DNA of 64,000 nucleotides from CAVXXB01 sp963765585 (GCA_963765585.1 CAVXXB010000015.1:62001-126000); one strand, 5' to 3'; shown: positions 10,575 to 21,041, numbered from the stretch's first letter. Numbers and translations are program-made. The notes: generated by a model not told the origin, from the sequence alone.

Positions 10575-12992
10575 TCATTCATAGCGCAGTGAATCAACCG
10601 GATTTGAGAGCGCTGCTTTTATAACATGGGTTCCTATGGTAATTATTGTAATTATTAATGTCACCAATAATGGGATTATAAACAATGAAAAATCGGGATC
10701 CATCCGAACAGCGAATGACTGCAGCCACTGATCGATTCCCCAGTATAAAACCGGCACCAAAATTATAAATGATAATATTATCAGTTTCACAACTTCCATG
10801 ATCAGTATGTATAATATTTGTTTAATATTTGCGCCAAGCACTTTACGTACCCCGATCTCTTTCGTCCTTTGAGTTACCATAAATGCAACCAGACCAAGGA
10901 TACCCAAACTGGTCACAAATATCGCCAGCAGCGCAAATATGCCAAACACTGTTCCGAACAGCACATCCGCCTTATATTGCTGGTCAAAATAGTCATCTAA
11001 AAAGAAATATTCGAAGGGATTTCCAGGAAATAACTCTGAATATTGATTTTCAATTTCAGTCACCGTTTGCCGGATATTGGTTGTATTTATTTTGACCGCA
11101 AACTGTCCCAGATTATGACGACCCTGCGGCATATAGCGAAAAATATGCGGTTCAAATGACTGTTTTGGTGATTGTTGATGATAGTCTTTGAGCACGCCAA
11201 TGATGGTGAATATTTCTCCCCAATAATTGACCTCTTGCCCCACAGCCGCCTGCGGACTCGCAAAGCCCATCCATTGAACCGCAGTTTCATTAAATACCAG
11301 TGCTTTTACATCGGATGGATGTTCGCGGGAAAAATTTCGCCCGGCAACAAACTGAACATTGAATACATCAGCAAAGTCATAATCCACACCGACTATTTGA
11401 TAGTTTTTACCCTTATTGGCATCCTCACCGGCTTTTCTTATTGCCCCGGCATCCCAGTAAATCTGACGGCCGGGAACCTCTGTTACCAGGCAGGTTTTCT
11501 CGACGAAATTTAATTTAACAAGGTTGTCCTTAAAGGTGTTTACTTTCTCAGCAAATGACTCATCTTTTACCCGGGGTACTTTTACAACCAGAACTTTTTG
11601 AATGTCAAACCCCAAATTCTGATTCTTCATATAGTCAATCTGATTGTAAACCGTCAATGTTCCGGTAATCAGAGCCAATGCCATGGCATACTGAAAAATA
11701 ACCAGCGCCTTTCTCAGGCCGATTCCTTTTGTGGTTATACCGATTTTTCCGCGTAGCGTATCAATCGGATGAAATGATGACAGGGCAAATACCGGATACA
11801 ATCCTGAGAAAATAATTCCCAGAAAAAATAACACCGGAATTATTACCCAAACCCAGGACTGCCCCCAGAATGGGAAGGTTTGCGGTATCTCTGTTAAGTG
11901 ACAAAACCAGGGCAATGCCAGTTGTATTAAACCAACCGCGATAAGCATGGATATCAGATTTATTAAAATGGTCTCAAGTATAAACTGCAGCATCAGTTGT
12001 TGTCTTGATCCTCCTACGGCTTTACGCAGACCCACTTCCTTCGCTCTGGTCAATGATCGTGAGGTAGAGAGGTTGATATAATTCACCCAGGCAATAATAA
12101 TGATAAACAACGCAATAATCAGCAAAGAGTTAATTGCATTTTTATCGCCATTTACTTCAAACTCCTGCATAAAATGAGAAGTGAGATGGATGTCAATAAC
12201 CGGCTGCATTGGTAAATTCATTATCATATTATAGGATCTGAGCGCCTCACCAAATTCCGCCTCGATAAGATCCTCAATCTTTTTTTCAAATTCAGGCAGT
12301 TCTGTTCCTTCTTTGAGAATCACATAGGTAAACATTCCGGTATGACCCCAGTTTTCCATATAATCCGGTCCGGAGCTTTTGGCAAAATTTTCAAATGAAA
12401 GAAGTATATCAAATTTTATATGGGAATTGGCAGGAACGTCTGCAAAAATTCCGGATACCTGGTATGCCGTTTCTTTATCCACATGAAGAAGTTTCCCTAT
12501 GGGATTGTCTTCGCCAAAATATTTTTTTGCGATGGATTCCGAGATAAGGGCATTATCAACTCCGCCAAGTGATTTTTTTGCATCACCCTCAATAAACTTA
12601 AAATCAAAAATATCAACAAATTCAGGTTCAGCATGATACACCCGTTCTTCTGTAAACCGTACATTTTCATAGGAAACTACCACGCCACGATAACGAAATA
12701 TGCGGGCGAGTGTTTCAACCTCCGGAAAGCGTTCACGAATAAGTGCTCCCGCCGGGGGAGTGCATGAGGCGAATCGAACGGCAGAACCATCCTCACTAAT
12801 TCTTTCATAACGCAAACGGTATATGCGATCGCTTTTATCATGGAACGAGTCATAACTTTTCTCAAAAGTGACATAATGCAAAATTAAAAGGCAAGCTGCC
12901 ATGCCAATAGAAAGTCCTAAAATATTAATTATTGAAAAGAGTTTTGTATTTCTGATAATACGCAAAGTGATTTTGAGGTAGTTAATGAACAT
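10575..12992 (-). CDS. FtsX/MacB-like ABC transporter permease 1
   Basis: Inner-membrane permease of the MacB type, 805 residues. An N-terminal helix (INILGLSIGMAACLLILHYV) is followed by a periplasmic MacB_PCD domain (GLDxD-like QPVIDIHL segment), an FtsX domain with RAKEVGLRKAVGGSR, a second periplasmic domain (NETAVQWMG), and a second FtsX domain with TKEIGVRKVLGA, ending NPVDSLRYE. I start at the ATG at 12992 (MFINYLKITLRI), which has a GGAG 9 bases upstream and matches the starts of its three paralogues. An in-frame ATG at 13055 would add 21 residues translated from a GCCGATA-class repeat and is unlikely. It is the last of four tandem permeases served by ATPases at 21.0-22.4 kb. Confidence 0.93.
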   Translation of the reverse strand: MFINYLKITLRIIRNTKLFSIINILGLSIGMAACLLILHYVTFEKSYDSFHDKSDRIYRLRYERISEDGSAVRFASCTPPAGALIRERFPEVETLARIFRYRGVVVSYENVRFTEERVYHAEPEFVDIFDFKFIEGDAKKSLGGVDNALISESIAKKYFGEDNPIGKLLHVDKETAYQVSGIFADVPANSHIKFDILLSFENFAKSSGPDYMENWGHTGMFTYVILKEGTELPEFEKKIEDLIEAEFGEALRSYNMIMNLPMQPVIDIHLTSHFMQEFEVNGDKNAINSLLIIALFIIIIAWVNYINLSTSRSLTRAKEVGLRKAVGGSRQQLMLQFILETILINLISMLIAVGLIQLALPWFCHLTEIPQTFPFWGQSWVWVIIPVLFFLGIIFSGLYPVFALSSFHPIDTLRGKIGITTKGIGLRKALVIFQYAMALALITGTLTVYNQIDYMKNQNLGFDIQKVLVVKVPRVKDESFAEKVNTFKDNLVKLNFVEKTCLVTEVPGRQIYWDAGAIRKAGEDANKGKNYQIVGVDYDFADVFNVQFVAGRNFSREHPSDVKALVFNETAVQWMGFASPQAAVGQEVNYWGEIFTIIGVLKDYHQQSPKQSFEPHIFRYMPQGRHNLGQFAVKINTTNIRQTVTEIENQYSELFPGNPFEYFFLDDYFDQQYKADVLFGTVFGIFALLAIFVTSLGILGLVAFMVTQRTKEIGVRKVLGANIKQILYILIMEVVKLIILSFIILVPVLYWGIDQWLQSFAVRMDPDFSLFIIPLLVTLIITIITIGTHVIKAALSNPVDSLRYE

Positions 12993-13005
12993 AATTTTTA
13001 TCTCC

Positions 13006-13052
13006 GGAGATTTGTGGCTATTGGCTGTCGGCTTTCGGCTATCTGCCTTCCA
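13006..13052. repeat. GCCGATA-class tandem repeat upstream of permease 1
   Basis: The stretch ggctattggctgtcggcttt and onward is made of imperfect seven-base ggctatc units. The same class lies next to each of the other permease genes, at 13612-13656, 16106-16198 and 18588-18659, and at 22924-22955. It overlaps the upstream region of permease 1 and would be read as protein if the upstream ATG were used. Confidence 0.6.
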
Positions 13053-13111
13053 CAATTTTATTTTAGATTTCAGTATTTAAAAAAAATCTATCTTGTACTA
13101 TTCATAAATAA

Positions 13112-13265
13112 CTCGCGCAAAGGCGCTAAGTCGCAGAGGAAAGGAAATTAGAAATTAGGAATTAGGAATTAGAGATTTTAAAACATTGCCTAATTTTGCC
13201 TATTGCGAATCTCTCATTTCTCATCTCTAATTTATTGTACCCATGTCTTTGCGCCTCTGCGAGAG
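13112..13265. repeat. Nested palindrome, CGCAAAGA arms outside and TTAGAAA arms inside
   Basis: This is the clearest complete element. The left outer arm is 13112-13139 (ctcgcgcaaaggcgctaag...), and the right outer arm 13244-13265 (tgtctttgcgcctctgcgag) is its inverted partner. Inside are a left arm of aattagaaattaggaatt units (about 13145-13178) and the inverse aatctctcatttctcatctc (about 13208-13233). The core between the inner arms is only about 30 bases. No ORF is present. Confidence 0.75.
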
Positions 13266-13287
13266 ATGAATTATCCAGGCTATATAA

Positions 13288-13455
13288 TTATTTTGATTTT
13301 TTTGTTTTATTTACAGGTGGCTGAGTGCTTTCTTTATTCTTCTCAGTTTTAAATTCAAATCGGTCCTTTAACACACAATTTCCTTTACCAGGTTTGCATG
13401 TGGTACCGTTTAACTGACAGGTTTCATTTAGCCAGTGCGGGCAATCCCAACTCAT
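13288..13455 (-). CDS. Small cysteine-rich protein
   Basis: A 55-residue protein with a compact pattern of five cysteines (DCPHW, ETCQL, TTCKPG, GNCVL) and a charged Lys/Thr/Pro tail; it has no signal peptide. The spacing looks like a small metal- or cluster-binding fold, but I cannot name the family with confidence. I prefer the ATG at 13455 (MSWDCPHW), which has an aaagga site 9 bases upstream; a start at 13512 would add 19 residues. It lies between permeases 1 and 2 on the same strand. Conserved-looking cysteines argue that it is real despite its length. Confidence 0.55.
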   Translation of the reverse strand: MSWDCPHWLNETCQLNGTTCKPGKGNCVLKDRFEFKTEKNKESTQPPVNKTKKSK

Positions 13456-13611
13456 TAATTTTTCCTTTATCCAATAATCTGAAAATCCTGGCAAGCAATA
13501 ACATTCAACCACGTCATGATAAATTCCATTGAGGAATACGTTGTTCAGCTACAAATTTTACATCTAATTCCTTCACTGTCTTATCATGTCCCCTTAATCG
13601 ACTTTCGGAGA

Positions 13612-13656
13612 CAGGTTTATTCTGAAAGCGGATGGCTGATAGCCGATAGCGTTTTC
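13612..13656. repeat. GCCGATA-class repeat after permease 2
   Basis: ctgaaagcggatggctgata continues as gccgatagcg, again made of seven-base gccgata-like units, ending just before the permease 2 stop codon. The gap 13456-13657 holds nothing else that I can identify. Confidence 0.55.
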
Positions 13657-13657
13657 T

Positions 13658-16073
13658 CTACTCATACTTTAACACTTCCACCGGATTTAGAAAAGCCACC
13701 TTTAAGGACTGCCAGATCACAGTCAGAGTTGACATAATAACCGCAATTAATCCGGCAATTAGAAATATCCACCAGCCAATATTGGTCCGGTAAACAAAAT
13801 CATTCAGCCAGCCGCTCATGATATACCATGCAATCGGCCAGGCAATCAGGTTGGCAATAAACACCCATTTCAAGAATTGTCCGGTCAGGAGCAATACAAT
13901 CCTGGAAATTGAAGATCCCAAGACTTTGCGCACGCCCACTTCTTTCATCCGTCTCTCAGTAATGAAAGCCGAAAGTCCAAATAGTCCCAGGCAGGCAATC
14001 GAAATAGCCAGGATTGAAAATATTAAATATATTAATTCCGTACGTTGTTCTGCCAGATAAATTCGCCTGAAGTGGTCATCAAAAAATTCATACTCAAATG
14101 CCTGGCCCTGACCAAATTCCTGCCAGGTATCCTCCATATATTTTAGTGTTGCGCTTACATTCTCCGGTCTGATGCGAACCGATAGATATCGCCCTCTCTG
14201 ACCTTTCTGGAACGCAGCAAAAACCATCGGCTGGATTTTTTGCCTCAGGGATTGAAAATGAAAATCCTGAACTGTACCGATTATGGGATATCGGTTTTCA
14301 GGAAACAAACTGTTAACCAGGCGTTTTCCAACCGGACTATCCAATCCCATGCTTTGGACAGACTGTTTCATTCAGTACCATTTGTTTTCTATCGGCCAGT
14401 CGTCCCTCTTCAAAGAATCGACCAGATTTTATTTTTATTCCATAGGTATCCAGAAAATCCGGATCGACGATCATGTAGCATATTAGATTGGTCTCATTGT
14501 CTGTTTCCCCTTCAGGAATTACTGCCGCCACCTCAATCTGATTGCCAAGCAAATCCATCGAATTAGACGCATTTAAAACATCATGATGAGTAAGCAACTC
14601 AGATTTAAAAGCATCAAGTCTTGATCCTAAATCATCCACTTTATGTATTACAACCACCTGATCCTTACTAAAACCCAGATTTTTATTTTGGATAAAACTT
14701 AATTGTCGATGCACCGTAAGTGTGGCAATAATTAAAATTGTTGAGATAGAAAACTGCAATACAACTAAATAAGTGCGTAGATTTGATCTCCGGGAAGTTG
14801 GGACCTTGTCGCCTTTCAGGACCGTTACAGGTTTGAAGGATGACAGGAAGAATGCCGGATAAAATCCGGCAATAACTCCAATGACCAGAGCGAATGCCAG
14901 AAAAAAAGGAATTACCCACCAATGTTCAAACAAAGGTAATACCAGATTTTTTCCAGCGATTTGGTTATACATGGGTAATATTATATATGCGATTAACCAT
15001 GAGAGAATTACTGCCAGCAAGGTTATGAGCACTGCTTCAGCAAGGAACTGGCGCATAATCTGAGATCGTGTTGAACCGATCGTCTTACGGATACCAACTT
15101 CACGAGCCCGCATAGCAGACCTGGCTGTGGCCAGATTTATAAAATTTATGCAGGCAATAAGCAAAATACATATTGCAATCGAAGCAAAAATATACACATA
15201 AGCAATATCTCCATTGGGCTCCAGTTCAAAATCGAGGTGCGAATGTAAGTGGATATCTGTGAGTGGTTGGAAATAGTATCTAAAACTACCCCCTCCTTCA
15301 AGAAATTGCTCTACAGAAATACCAAGGATACCACGTAAAAATGGATCGAGACGCTCTTTAACGATACCATACAATTTTTCTTCTATTTCTACCAGATTTA
15401 CATTCTTTTTAAACAATATATAGGTATGGAAATCATTAAATACCCAGACCGGACTTCTGGCATCCTCATACCTCTCCAGTGAACGTAAAAAATCAAAATG
15501 AAAATGTGAGTTCTCAGGAACATCCTCGATAACGGCGGTCACAATATAATCAGTTTGCTTATCTGCATTAATGGTTTTGCCTATCGGATCCTCTTCGCCA
15601 AAATATTTCACGACCATTGACCTGGTTAATACGATAGCATCAGGACGATTCAGTGCTGTTTCCTTATTTCCATGAATGAAGGGAGTTTGAAATACATCAA
15701 AAAAAGATGGATCAACATTGAACACCCGCTCCTCACTGAACACCTTTTCTTCATAGCGAAAGACCGGAAAACCATAATTTCTGCATTTGACAACCGCTTC
15801 AACTTCCGGGAATTCTTCTGCCAACAATTTAGCCAGAGGCGGCGACGTCCGGGCGGTATGGTCTATCCGGTTGTTGACCACCCCATGATGCACAACACGG
15901 TAGATACGTTCTGCATTTGGATAAAACTTGTCATAGCCAAGTTCATCAAATATATATAGCGAAATTAACAGACAACAGGTGATTCCGACGGCGAAACCGA
16001 AAATATTGATCGCAGAATACACTTTGTGTCGTTTGATATTTCGAATTGCAATTTTAAGGTAATTTTTCAACAT
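13658..16073 (-). CDS. FtsX/MacB-like ABC transporter permease 2, one-base frameshift
   Basis: Second permease of the array, 804 residues after correction. It starts at an ATG at 16073 (MLKNYLKIAIRNI) with AAGGGA 8 bases upstream. The two FtsX domains carry RAREVGIRKTIGSTR and MKEVGVRKVLGSS; it ends NPVEVLKYE. The frame breaks at about 14362: the first half ends QMVLNETVCPKHGIG and the second resumes SMGLDSPVGKRL. Removing one base restores NETAVQSMG, the same motif seen intact in permease 1 (NETAVQWMG) and permease 3 (NQTAVRAMG), which makes the error assignment firm. The break is in the second periplasmic domain. It is probably functional in the organism. Confidence 0.92.
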
Positions 16074-16105
16074 GATAATTTCCCTTTATTATAATTTTGT
16101 AAATT

Positions 16106-16198
16106 GCTCCTCCGCTATCGGCTATCTGCTCTCTGCCAATGGTTATCAAGAATTTGCTTTATAATACTGAATGCTGAGAGCCGATGGCCGACAGCCCA
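16106..16198. repeat. GCCGATA-class inverted pair between permeases 2 and 3
   Basis: A left arm cctccgctatcggctatctg (from 16110) and a right arm of gagagccgatggccgacagc (to 16197) are imperfect inverse copies built of seven-base units. They fill the space between two paralogous permease genes. Confidence 0.6.
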
Positions 16199-16202
16199 AT
16201 AT

Positions 16203-18569
16203 TTATTCATATTTCAATACCTCAACCGGATTTCTCCTGGCTGCCTTTAAAGCATGAAAACTAATTGTAAAGAGTGCTAACGAAAGTGCTATCAAACCTG
16301 TTAGTAAAAATGTCCACACATTCAGATCAATTTTATAGGCAAAATTTTCCAGCCACTCACTCATATAATACCAGGAAATTGGCCAGGCCAGCAGGGTTGC
16401 AATAAAAACCAAAATTGAGAATTCCCGGGAAAATAGAATTACAATTGTTGAAGTTTTTGCACCCAGAACTTTCGAATACCCAACCTCTTTGCGTTTTCTT
16501 TCTGCAATAAATGTGACCAGCCCATATAATCCCAGGCAGGCAATAATGATGGCCAGAATCGCAAAATATTGAATTATCGCAAAAACTTGTTTTTCAGTAT
16601 TATAAAAGTTTTCAATAGATTCATTAAGCAGGCTATAGCGGAAAGGATACCCGGGAACGAATTTTTTCCATTTTTCTTCTAAAAAGTGGATAGTCTCACG
16701 TGTTTTTCCAGGTAGGTGGCGAACACATACAAAGAAGCCCTCTGGATCAAATTTTAATACCTTGGGTCGAATTTCATGATGGAGTGACCCACCATGAAAA
16801 TCTTTTATCACGCCAATAATCAAGCCAGTTTCACCATTATGGGTAAATTTTTTCCCAATTGGATCCGTAATACCCATGGCTCTGACCGCGGTCTGATTTA
16901 ACACATAATTTTCTGGATCCGTTATTCGCTCTATTGAGTAAAAACGACCTTGACTCATTTCCATCTTAAAAACATTCAGATAATCATAATCTACAAATTC
17001 TGAAAAGAAAGTCACTGAAGCCGAGTTATCCATACCTTCCCATGAAACGTCTGAACTCCCCCGATATCCTCTTCCGGGCGGGAATGCACGGGAAACACCT
17101 AAAATATCAGGATTTTGCAGCAATTCATTTTTTGCACTTTCAAAGTTTCTACCATATTGTCCATAAGAGGCAAAGTAAATGACATTATCTTTGCTAAATC
17201 CCAAATCTTTACTCTGAAAGAAATTAATTTGCTGGTATAAAACCAGTGTGCAAAAAATTAATATAATCGTAAAAGTAAATTGGATGATTACTAATATTTT
17301 TCGAGACTTTCCCCTTTGACCAGAATATGAAATCATATGTTTATATAAGGTATTTACAGGTTTAAGTTTAGACATGTAAAACGCGGGATAGCTCCCTGCA
17401 ATGAATCCTGTTCCCAAAACAATTATAAAGATAAACCAGGAAATTTGACCATTTTCAAAAAAGTGATAGTTTAAGGTTTTACCCGATAGTGAGTTAAATG
17501 AGGGGAGAAACAATTCCACCAGTATTAGTGCGAGGAGAAAAGAAAAAAAGGCCAGGAAGATTGTTTCACCAAGAAACTGACTTATCAAATCTACTCGAAA
17601 GGCACCTGATACCTTTCGAATACCAATTTCCTTGCTTCGGTTATATGAGTTGGCCGTGGATAAATTCATATAATTAATACATGCCAGTAATAAGATACTG
17701 AGCGCTATCAGTGAAAATAAATACAGATGGGATAGATTTCCGGGATTTGGATATACAATCATCCAACTATTAATATCTGCCGATGACAAGTGGATATCAC
17801 CCATGGGTTGAAGAGACATCTGAATTTTTGAATCAGGATTATATTTAGCAGCAAGATTTCTTATCTTTTGATTTAACAGATCACAATCACCATTCTCTAC
17901 CTCCACATAGGTAGCAAACTGGGTATAGTTCCAACTGTCTATTTGGGACTCCCGCCAATCAGTCATATTTATGATAGGAAAGATGTAATCGAACTGTATA
18001 TGAGAATTCGAGGGTATATTTTTTATCACACCGGTAACTATCATATCCGTATCGTCGTGCTTTACAATTTTTCCCATAGGATCTTCTTCGCCAAAAATCT
18101 TTGTTGCCAGGTGTTCGGTTAAAACCATTGAATGGCGATCTTTTAGTGCTGTTTCGGGATTACCTTTTATAAAAGGAAATTTGAATATCTGAAAAAACGA
18201 TGCATCAGCACATGCCAATCGTTCATTCATAAATGTTTTTTCTTTATAATGAAAATGCCATCCGCTCCAACCGGATTGTACACGAGTGAAATTTGTGATT
18301 TCTGGATACCCCTCTACGAGAGCCGGGCCGACAGGCGCAGGAGAACCCACAGATTTTGATTCTCTGATTTCCTCAATGTTTTCAGAGATAACCCGGTAAA
18401 TATCATCAATATTATCATGAAACCGATCATAACTCAGTTCATCCTGTACCCAAAGCAAAGTCAACGTCACGAGTGCCAAACCTACTGATAATCCGGTAAT
18501 ATTTATTATTGTAAAAACCTTATTGCGAACTATATTTCGGATAGCGATCTTAAAGTAGTTTTTAAACAT
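16203..18569 (-). CDS. FtsX/MacB-like ABC transporter permease 3
   Basis: Third permease, 788 residues, intact. ATG at 18569 (MFKNYFKIAIRNI) with AGAGGA upstream. The N-terminal helix (GLSVGLALVTLTLLWVQDEL) leads into a periplasmic domain with FGEEDPMGK and NIPSNSHIQFDY, then an FtsX domain (RSKEIGIRKVSGAFR), a second periplasmic domain (NQTAVRAMGITDPIG) and a second FtsX domain (RKEVGYSKVLGAK), ending NPVEVLKYE. It shares the paralogues' architecture throughout. The substrate is unknown; MacB-family permeases act by mechanotransmission on periplasmic partners rather than by forming a classic channel. Confidence 0.94.
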   Translation of the reverse strand: MFKNYFKIAIRNIVRNKVFTIINITGLSVGLALVTLTLLWVQDELSYDRFHDNIDDIYRVISENIEEIRESKSVGSPAPVGPALVEGYPEITNFTRVQSGWSGWHFHYKEKTFMNERLACADASFFQIFKFPFIKGNPETALKDRHSMVLTEHLATKIFGEEDPMGKIVKHDDTDMIVTGVIKNIPSNSHIQFDYIFPIINMTDWRESQIDSWNYTQFATYVEVENGDCDLLNQKIRNLAAKYNPDSKIQMSLQPMGDIHLSSADINSWMIVYPNPGNLSHLYLFSLIALSILLLACINYMNLSTANSYNRSKEIGIRKVSGAFRVDLISQFLGETIFLAFFSFLLALILVELFLPSFNSLSGKTLNYHFFENGQISWFIFIIVLGTGFIAGSYPAFYMSKLKPVNTLYKHMISYSGQRGKSRKILVIIQFTFTIILIFCTLVLYQQINFFQSKDLGFSKDNVIYFASYGQYGRNFESAKNELLQNPDILGVSRAFPPGRGYRGSSDVSWEGMDNSASVTFFSEFVDYDYLNVFKMEMSQGRFYSIERITDPENYVLNQTAVRAMGITDPIGKKFTHNGETGLIIGVIKDFHGGSLHHEIRPKVLKFDPEGFFVCVRHLPGKTRETIHFLEEKWKKFVPGYPFRYSLLNESIENFYNTEKQVFAIIQYFAILAIIIACLGLYGLVTFIAERKRKEVGYSKVLGAKTSTIVILFSREFSILVFIATLLAWPISWYYMSEWLENFAYKIDLNVWTFLLTGLIALSLALFTISFHALKAARRNPVEVLKYE

Positions 18570-18587
18570 TTCACATTCCTCTTACTT

Positions 18588-18659
18588 TTGACTTTCGACT
18601 GTCAGTCATCGGCCTTCAGCGATTCATTTCAATGAGGGCCGATAGCTGACGGTCCGATC
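18588..18659. repeat. GCCGATA-class inverted pair between permeases 3 and 4
   Basis: tttcgactgtcagtcatcgg and the later gggccgatagctgacggtcc form an imperfect inverted repeat, the same class as at 16106-16198. It occupies the whole gap between two paralogues. Confidence 0.55.
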
Positions 18660-18660
18660 T

Positions 18661-21012
18661 CTACTCATATCTCAACGCCTCCGCTGGATTTCTTATAGCG
18701 GCCTTTGTGGATTGAATAATCACAATCAAGATGGCGAATATCATTGCTATTAATCCGGCAAAAACAAACACCCTCAGATCAATTTCAATATGATACACAA
18801 AATTATTTAACCATTGTCGCATAACATACCAGGCGATGGGCCAGGCAACAAGATTTGCGATAATGACCCACTTAAGAAATTCTACCGATAACATTGAGGT
18901 GATTTTTGAGGAAGATGCGCCTAAAACTTTGCGGATTCCAATTTCCTTGGTTCTTTTTTCAATAGTGTAAGAAGCAAGCCCAAACAAGCCCAGGCAGGAT
19001 ATCAAGATTGCGATAAGAGTAAACATATTGATCAGCTTCCCCATCCGGATCTCAAGTTCATACAGCCGGTCATACGTATTATCCATAAATTCAAACCGGA
19101 ATGGATATTCCGGTGCAAATGTTTCTGTGGTTTTTTTTACAAACTTAATTACTGCAGGAATTTCTTGAGGAAGTATTTTTATATAGATAAAGGATAAATA
19201 CGGATCATGCATTCTGAAAATAGATGGTGCAATTTCGTCACGTAAAGAATGTGCATGAAAATCCTTAACCACCCCTATGATACGTACCTGTTTATAGGGT
19301 TCCTCAAATGCCGGATGATCAAAATAAATTTGTTTACCAACAGGGTCATCAAACCCCATTAGTGCTGCGGCGGTTTCATTAATAATACAAGACTCTGTTT
19401 TATCAGTTGTAATTTTTCTATCAAAAGATCTGCCTGAAACAAGTTTCATGTCAAAGGTCTGAAAGAAATCATACTCTACCATATTATAAGGCATGGTCAC
19501 CGGATCCATGTCAAAATGGCCTTCCCAGTTCACATCAATGAATGAACCGATATTAAATGGGGTGCTTGCCGCAGAGGTAACACTTAAAATATTTTGATTT
19601 TTCTGAAGTTCATTTCGGTAAGAATCAAATTTGGAAATTAAATCCTGATTGCTGATCAGATTAATCACAAATTCCTTATTAATTCCAATATCTTTATTTT
19701 TTACAAAATCCAACTGCTGTTGCCAAATCAGAACACAGATGATTAAACCAATGGAGATAATAAATTGAAAAATAGTCAGTACTTTCCGAACTTTATTGCC
19801 AAATTCAGATGACAGCGAACGTCCCTTAAGCATCTTTACGGGCAGGATCGATGAAAGATATAAAGCCGGATACATACCGGAAATAATACCTGTCATTAAA
19901 GTAATTATCGCGAGAAATATAATGGTATTGCCAATATTTCCGGAGAATAATTGTAAATGTTTCATGGTGAGCTGATTAAAAAATGGTAAGATAAGTTCTA
20001 CAATTATTATCCCAAGCACCAATGATATAAACGACAATAAAATTGTTTCACTTAAAAACTGAAAGATAATCTGTCTGCGTTGCGCCCCAACTACTTTGCG
20101 AACACCGACTTCTATACTGCGTTTTGTCGCTTTTGCGGTCTTTAGATTCATGAAATTTATACAGGCCAGAAGTAAAATAAAGACAGCAATAAGTGAAAAA
20201 TACCTGACCAGTTTTATCATTCCCGGAGCACCGTTTTCATAGAGGTGGACTTTAGTCATTGGTTGTAAAGTAGGATAGGACTCGGTTTCTGAATTGACAT
20301 ACTTCTTATAAAAACCGGAAATTTTCTGATTTATTGCATCAATATTTGAGTTGTCTTTTACCATCACATAAGTATATCCGGTAAATTCCCAGCTATCGAG
20401 ACGCTGCCGGGGCATCAGGTCTACCCTGCCGATGAGATCAAATTGAATAGAAGAATTTGCCGGGTGGTTGTCAACTACGCCACTAACTGTAAATTCATGA
20501 TCGTACCCACGGATAAAAATAGTTTTACCAATCGGATTATCATCCTCAAAATATCGCAGGGCAGTTTCTTTTGTAAGCACCACCGAAAATTTTGTTCTTA
20601 GAGCCGACTCCGGGGATCCGTGAATATATGTAAAAGTGAACATGTTAAAAAAGGAAGGATCTGCCAGATAGAAATTAGTTTCGTCAAACTTTTTATCCTG
20701 ATATGTAACCAACGACCGTGCCCACGGCCAGAGTCTGGTATAGGATTCAATTTCAGGATAAGCTTCTTTTAAGGCCGGACCAAGTCTCCATGATGAGGAG
20801 GTTACATATCCCATATTCTTCGTCATGGTATTTACACGATATATTCGATCTTTATTTTCATGAAAGCGATCGAAACTGAGTTCATCGAATACCCACAACG
20901 ATATTATGAGAAAGCAGGCAATACCGATAGACAATCCCAATAGATTTATGAAAGAGTATAATTTCTCGCCCACCAAATTTCTAATGGCTATTTTTACATA
21001 GTTCCAGAACAT
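18661..21012 (-). CDS. FtsX/MacB-like ABC transporter permease 4
   Basis: Permease nearest the ATPases, 783 residues, intact. ATG at 21012 (MFWNYVKIAIRNL) with gagga about 9 bases upstream. Domain order as in its paralogues: N-terminal helix (GLSIGIACFLIISLWVFDEL), periplasmic domain (FEDDNPIGK, HPANSSIQFDL), FtsX (RSIEVGVRKVVGAQR), periplasmic domain (NETAAALMGFDDPVG), FtsX (TKEIGIRKVLGAS), ending NPAEALRYE. It lies 29 bases after the ABC1 stop, so ATPases and permeases are one transcription unit. Confidence 0.94.
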   Translation of the reverse strand: MFWNYVKIAIRNLVGEKLYSFINLLGLSIGIACFLIISLWVFDELSFDRFHENKDRIYRVNTMTKNMGYVTSSSWRLGPALKEAYPEIESYTRLWPWARSLVTYQDKKFDETNFYLADPSFFNMFTFTYIHGSPESALRTKFSVVLTKETALRYFEDDNPIGKTIFIRGYDHEFTVSGVVDNHPANSSIQFDLIGRVDLMPRQRLDSWEFTGYTYVMVKDNSNIDAINQKISGFYKKYVNSETESYPTLQPMTKVHLYENGAPGMIKLVRYFSLIAVFILLLACINFMNLKTAKATKRSIEVGVRKVVGAQRRQIIFQFLSETILLSFISLVLGIIIVELILPFFNQLTMKHLQLFSGNIGNTIIFLAIITLMTGIISGMYPALYLSSILPVKMLKGRSLSSEFGNKVRKVLTIFQFIISIGLIICVLIWQQQLDFVKNKDIGINKEFVINLISNQDLISKFDSYRNELQKNQNILSVTSAASTPFNIGSFIDVNWEGHFDMDPVTMPYNMVEYDFFQTFDMKLVSGRSFDRKITTDKTESCIINETAAALMGFDDPVGKQIYFDHPAFEEPYKQVRIIGVVKDFHAHSLRDEIAPSIFRMHDPYLSFIYIKILPQEIPAVIKFVKKTTETFAPEYPFRFEFMDNTYDRLYELEIRMGKLINMFTLIAILISCLGLFGLASYTIEKRTKEIGIRKVLGASSSKITSMLSVEFLKWVIIANLVAWPIAWYVMRQWLNNFVYHIEIDLRVFVFAGLIAMIFAILIVIIQSTKAAIRNPAEALRYE

Positions 21013-21041
21013 TTTTGGTGTCCTCAGTTTTAACTTGCCAG

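Noticed and set aside
13000..13055. Upstream start of permease 1 at 13055
   Set aside because: The added 21 residues are translated from a GCCGATA-class repeat; the internal ATG has the better ribosome site and matches the paralogues.
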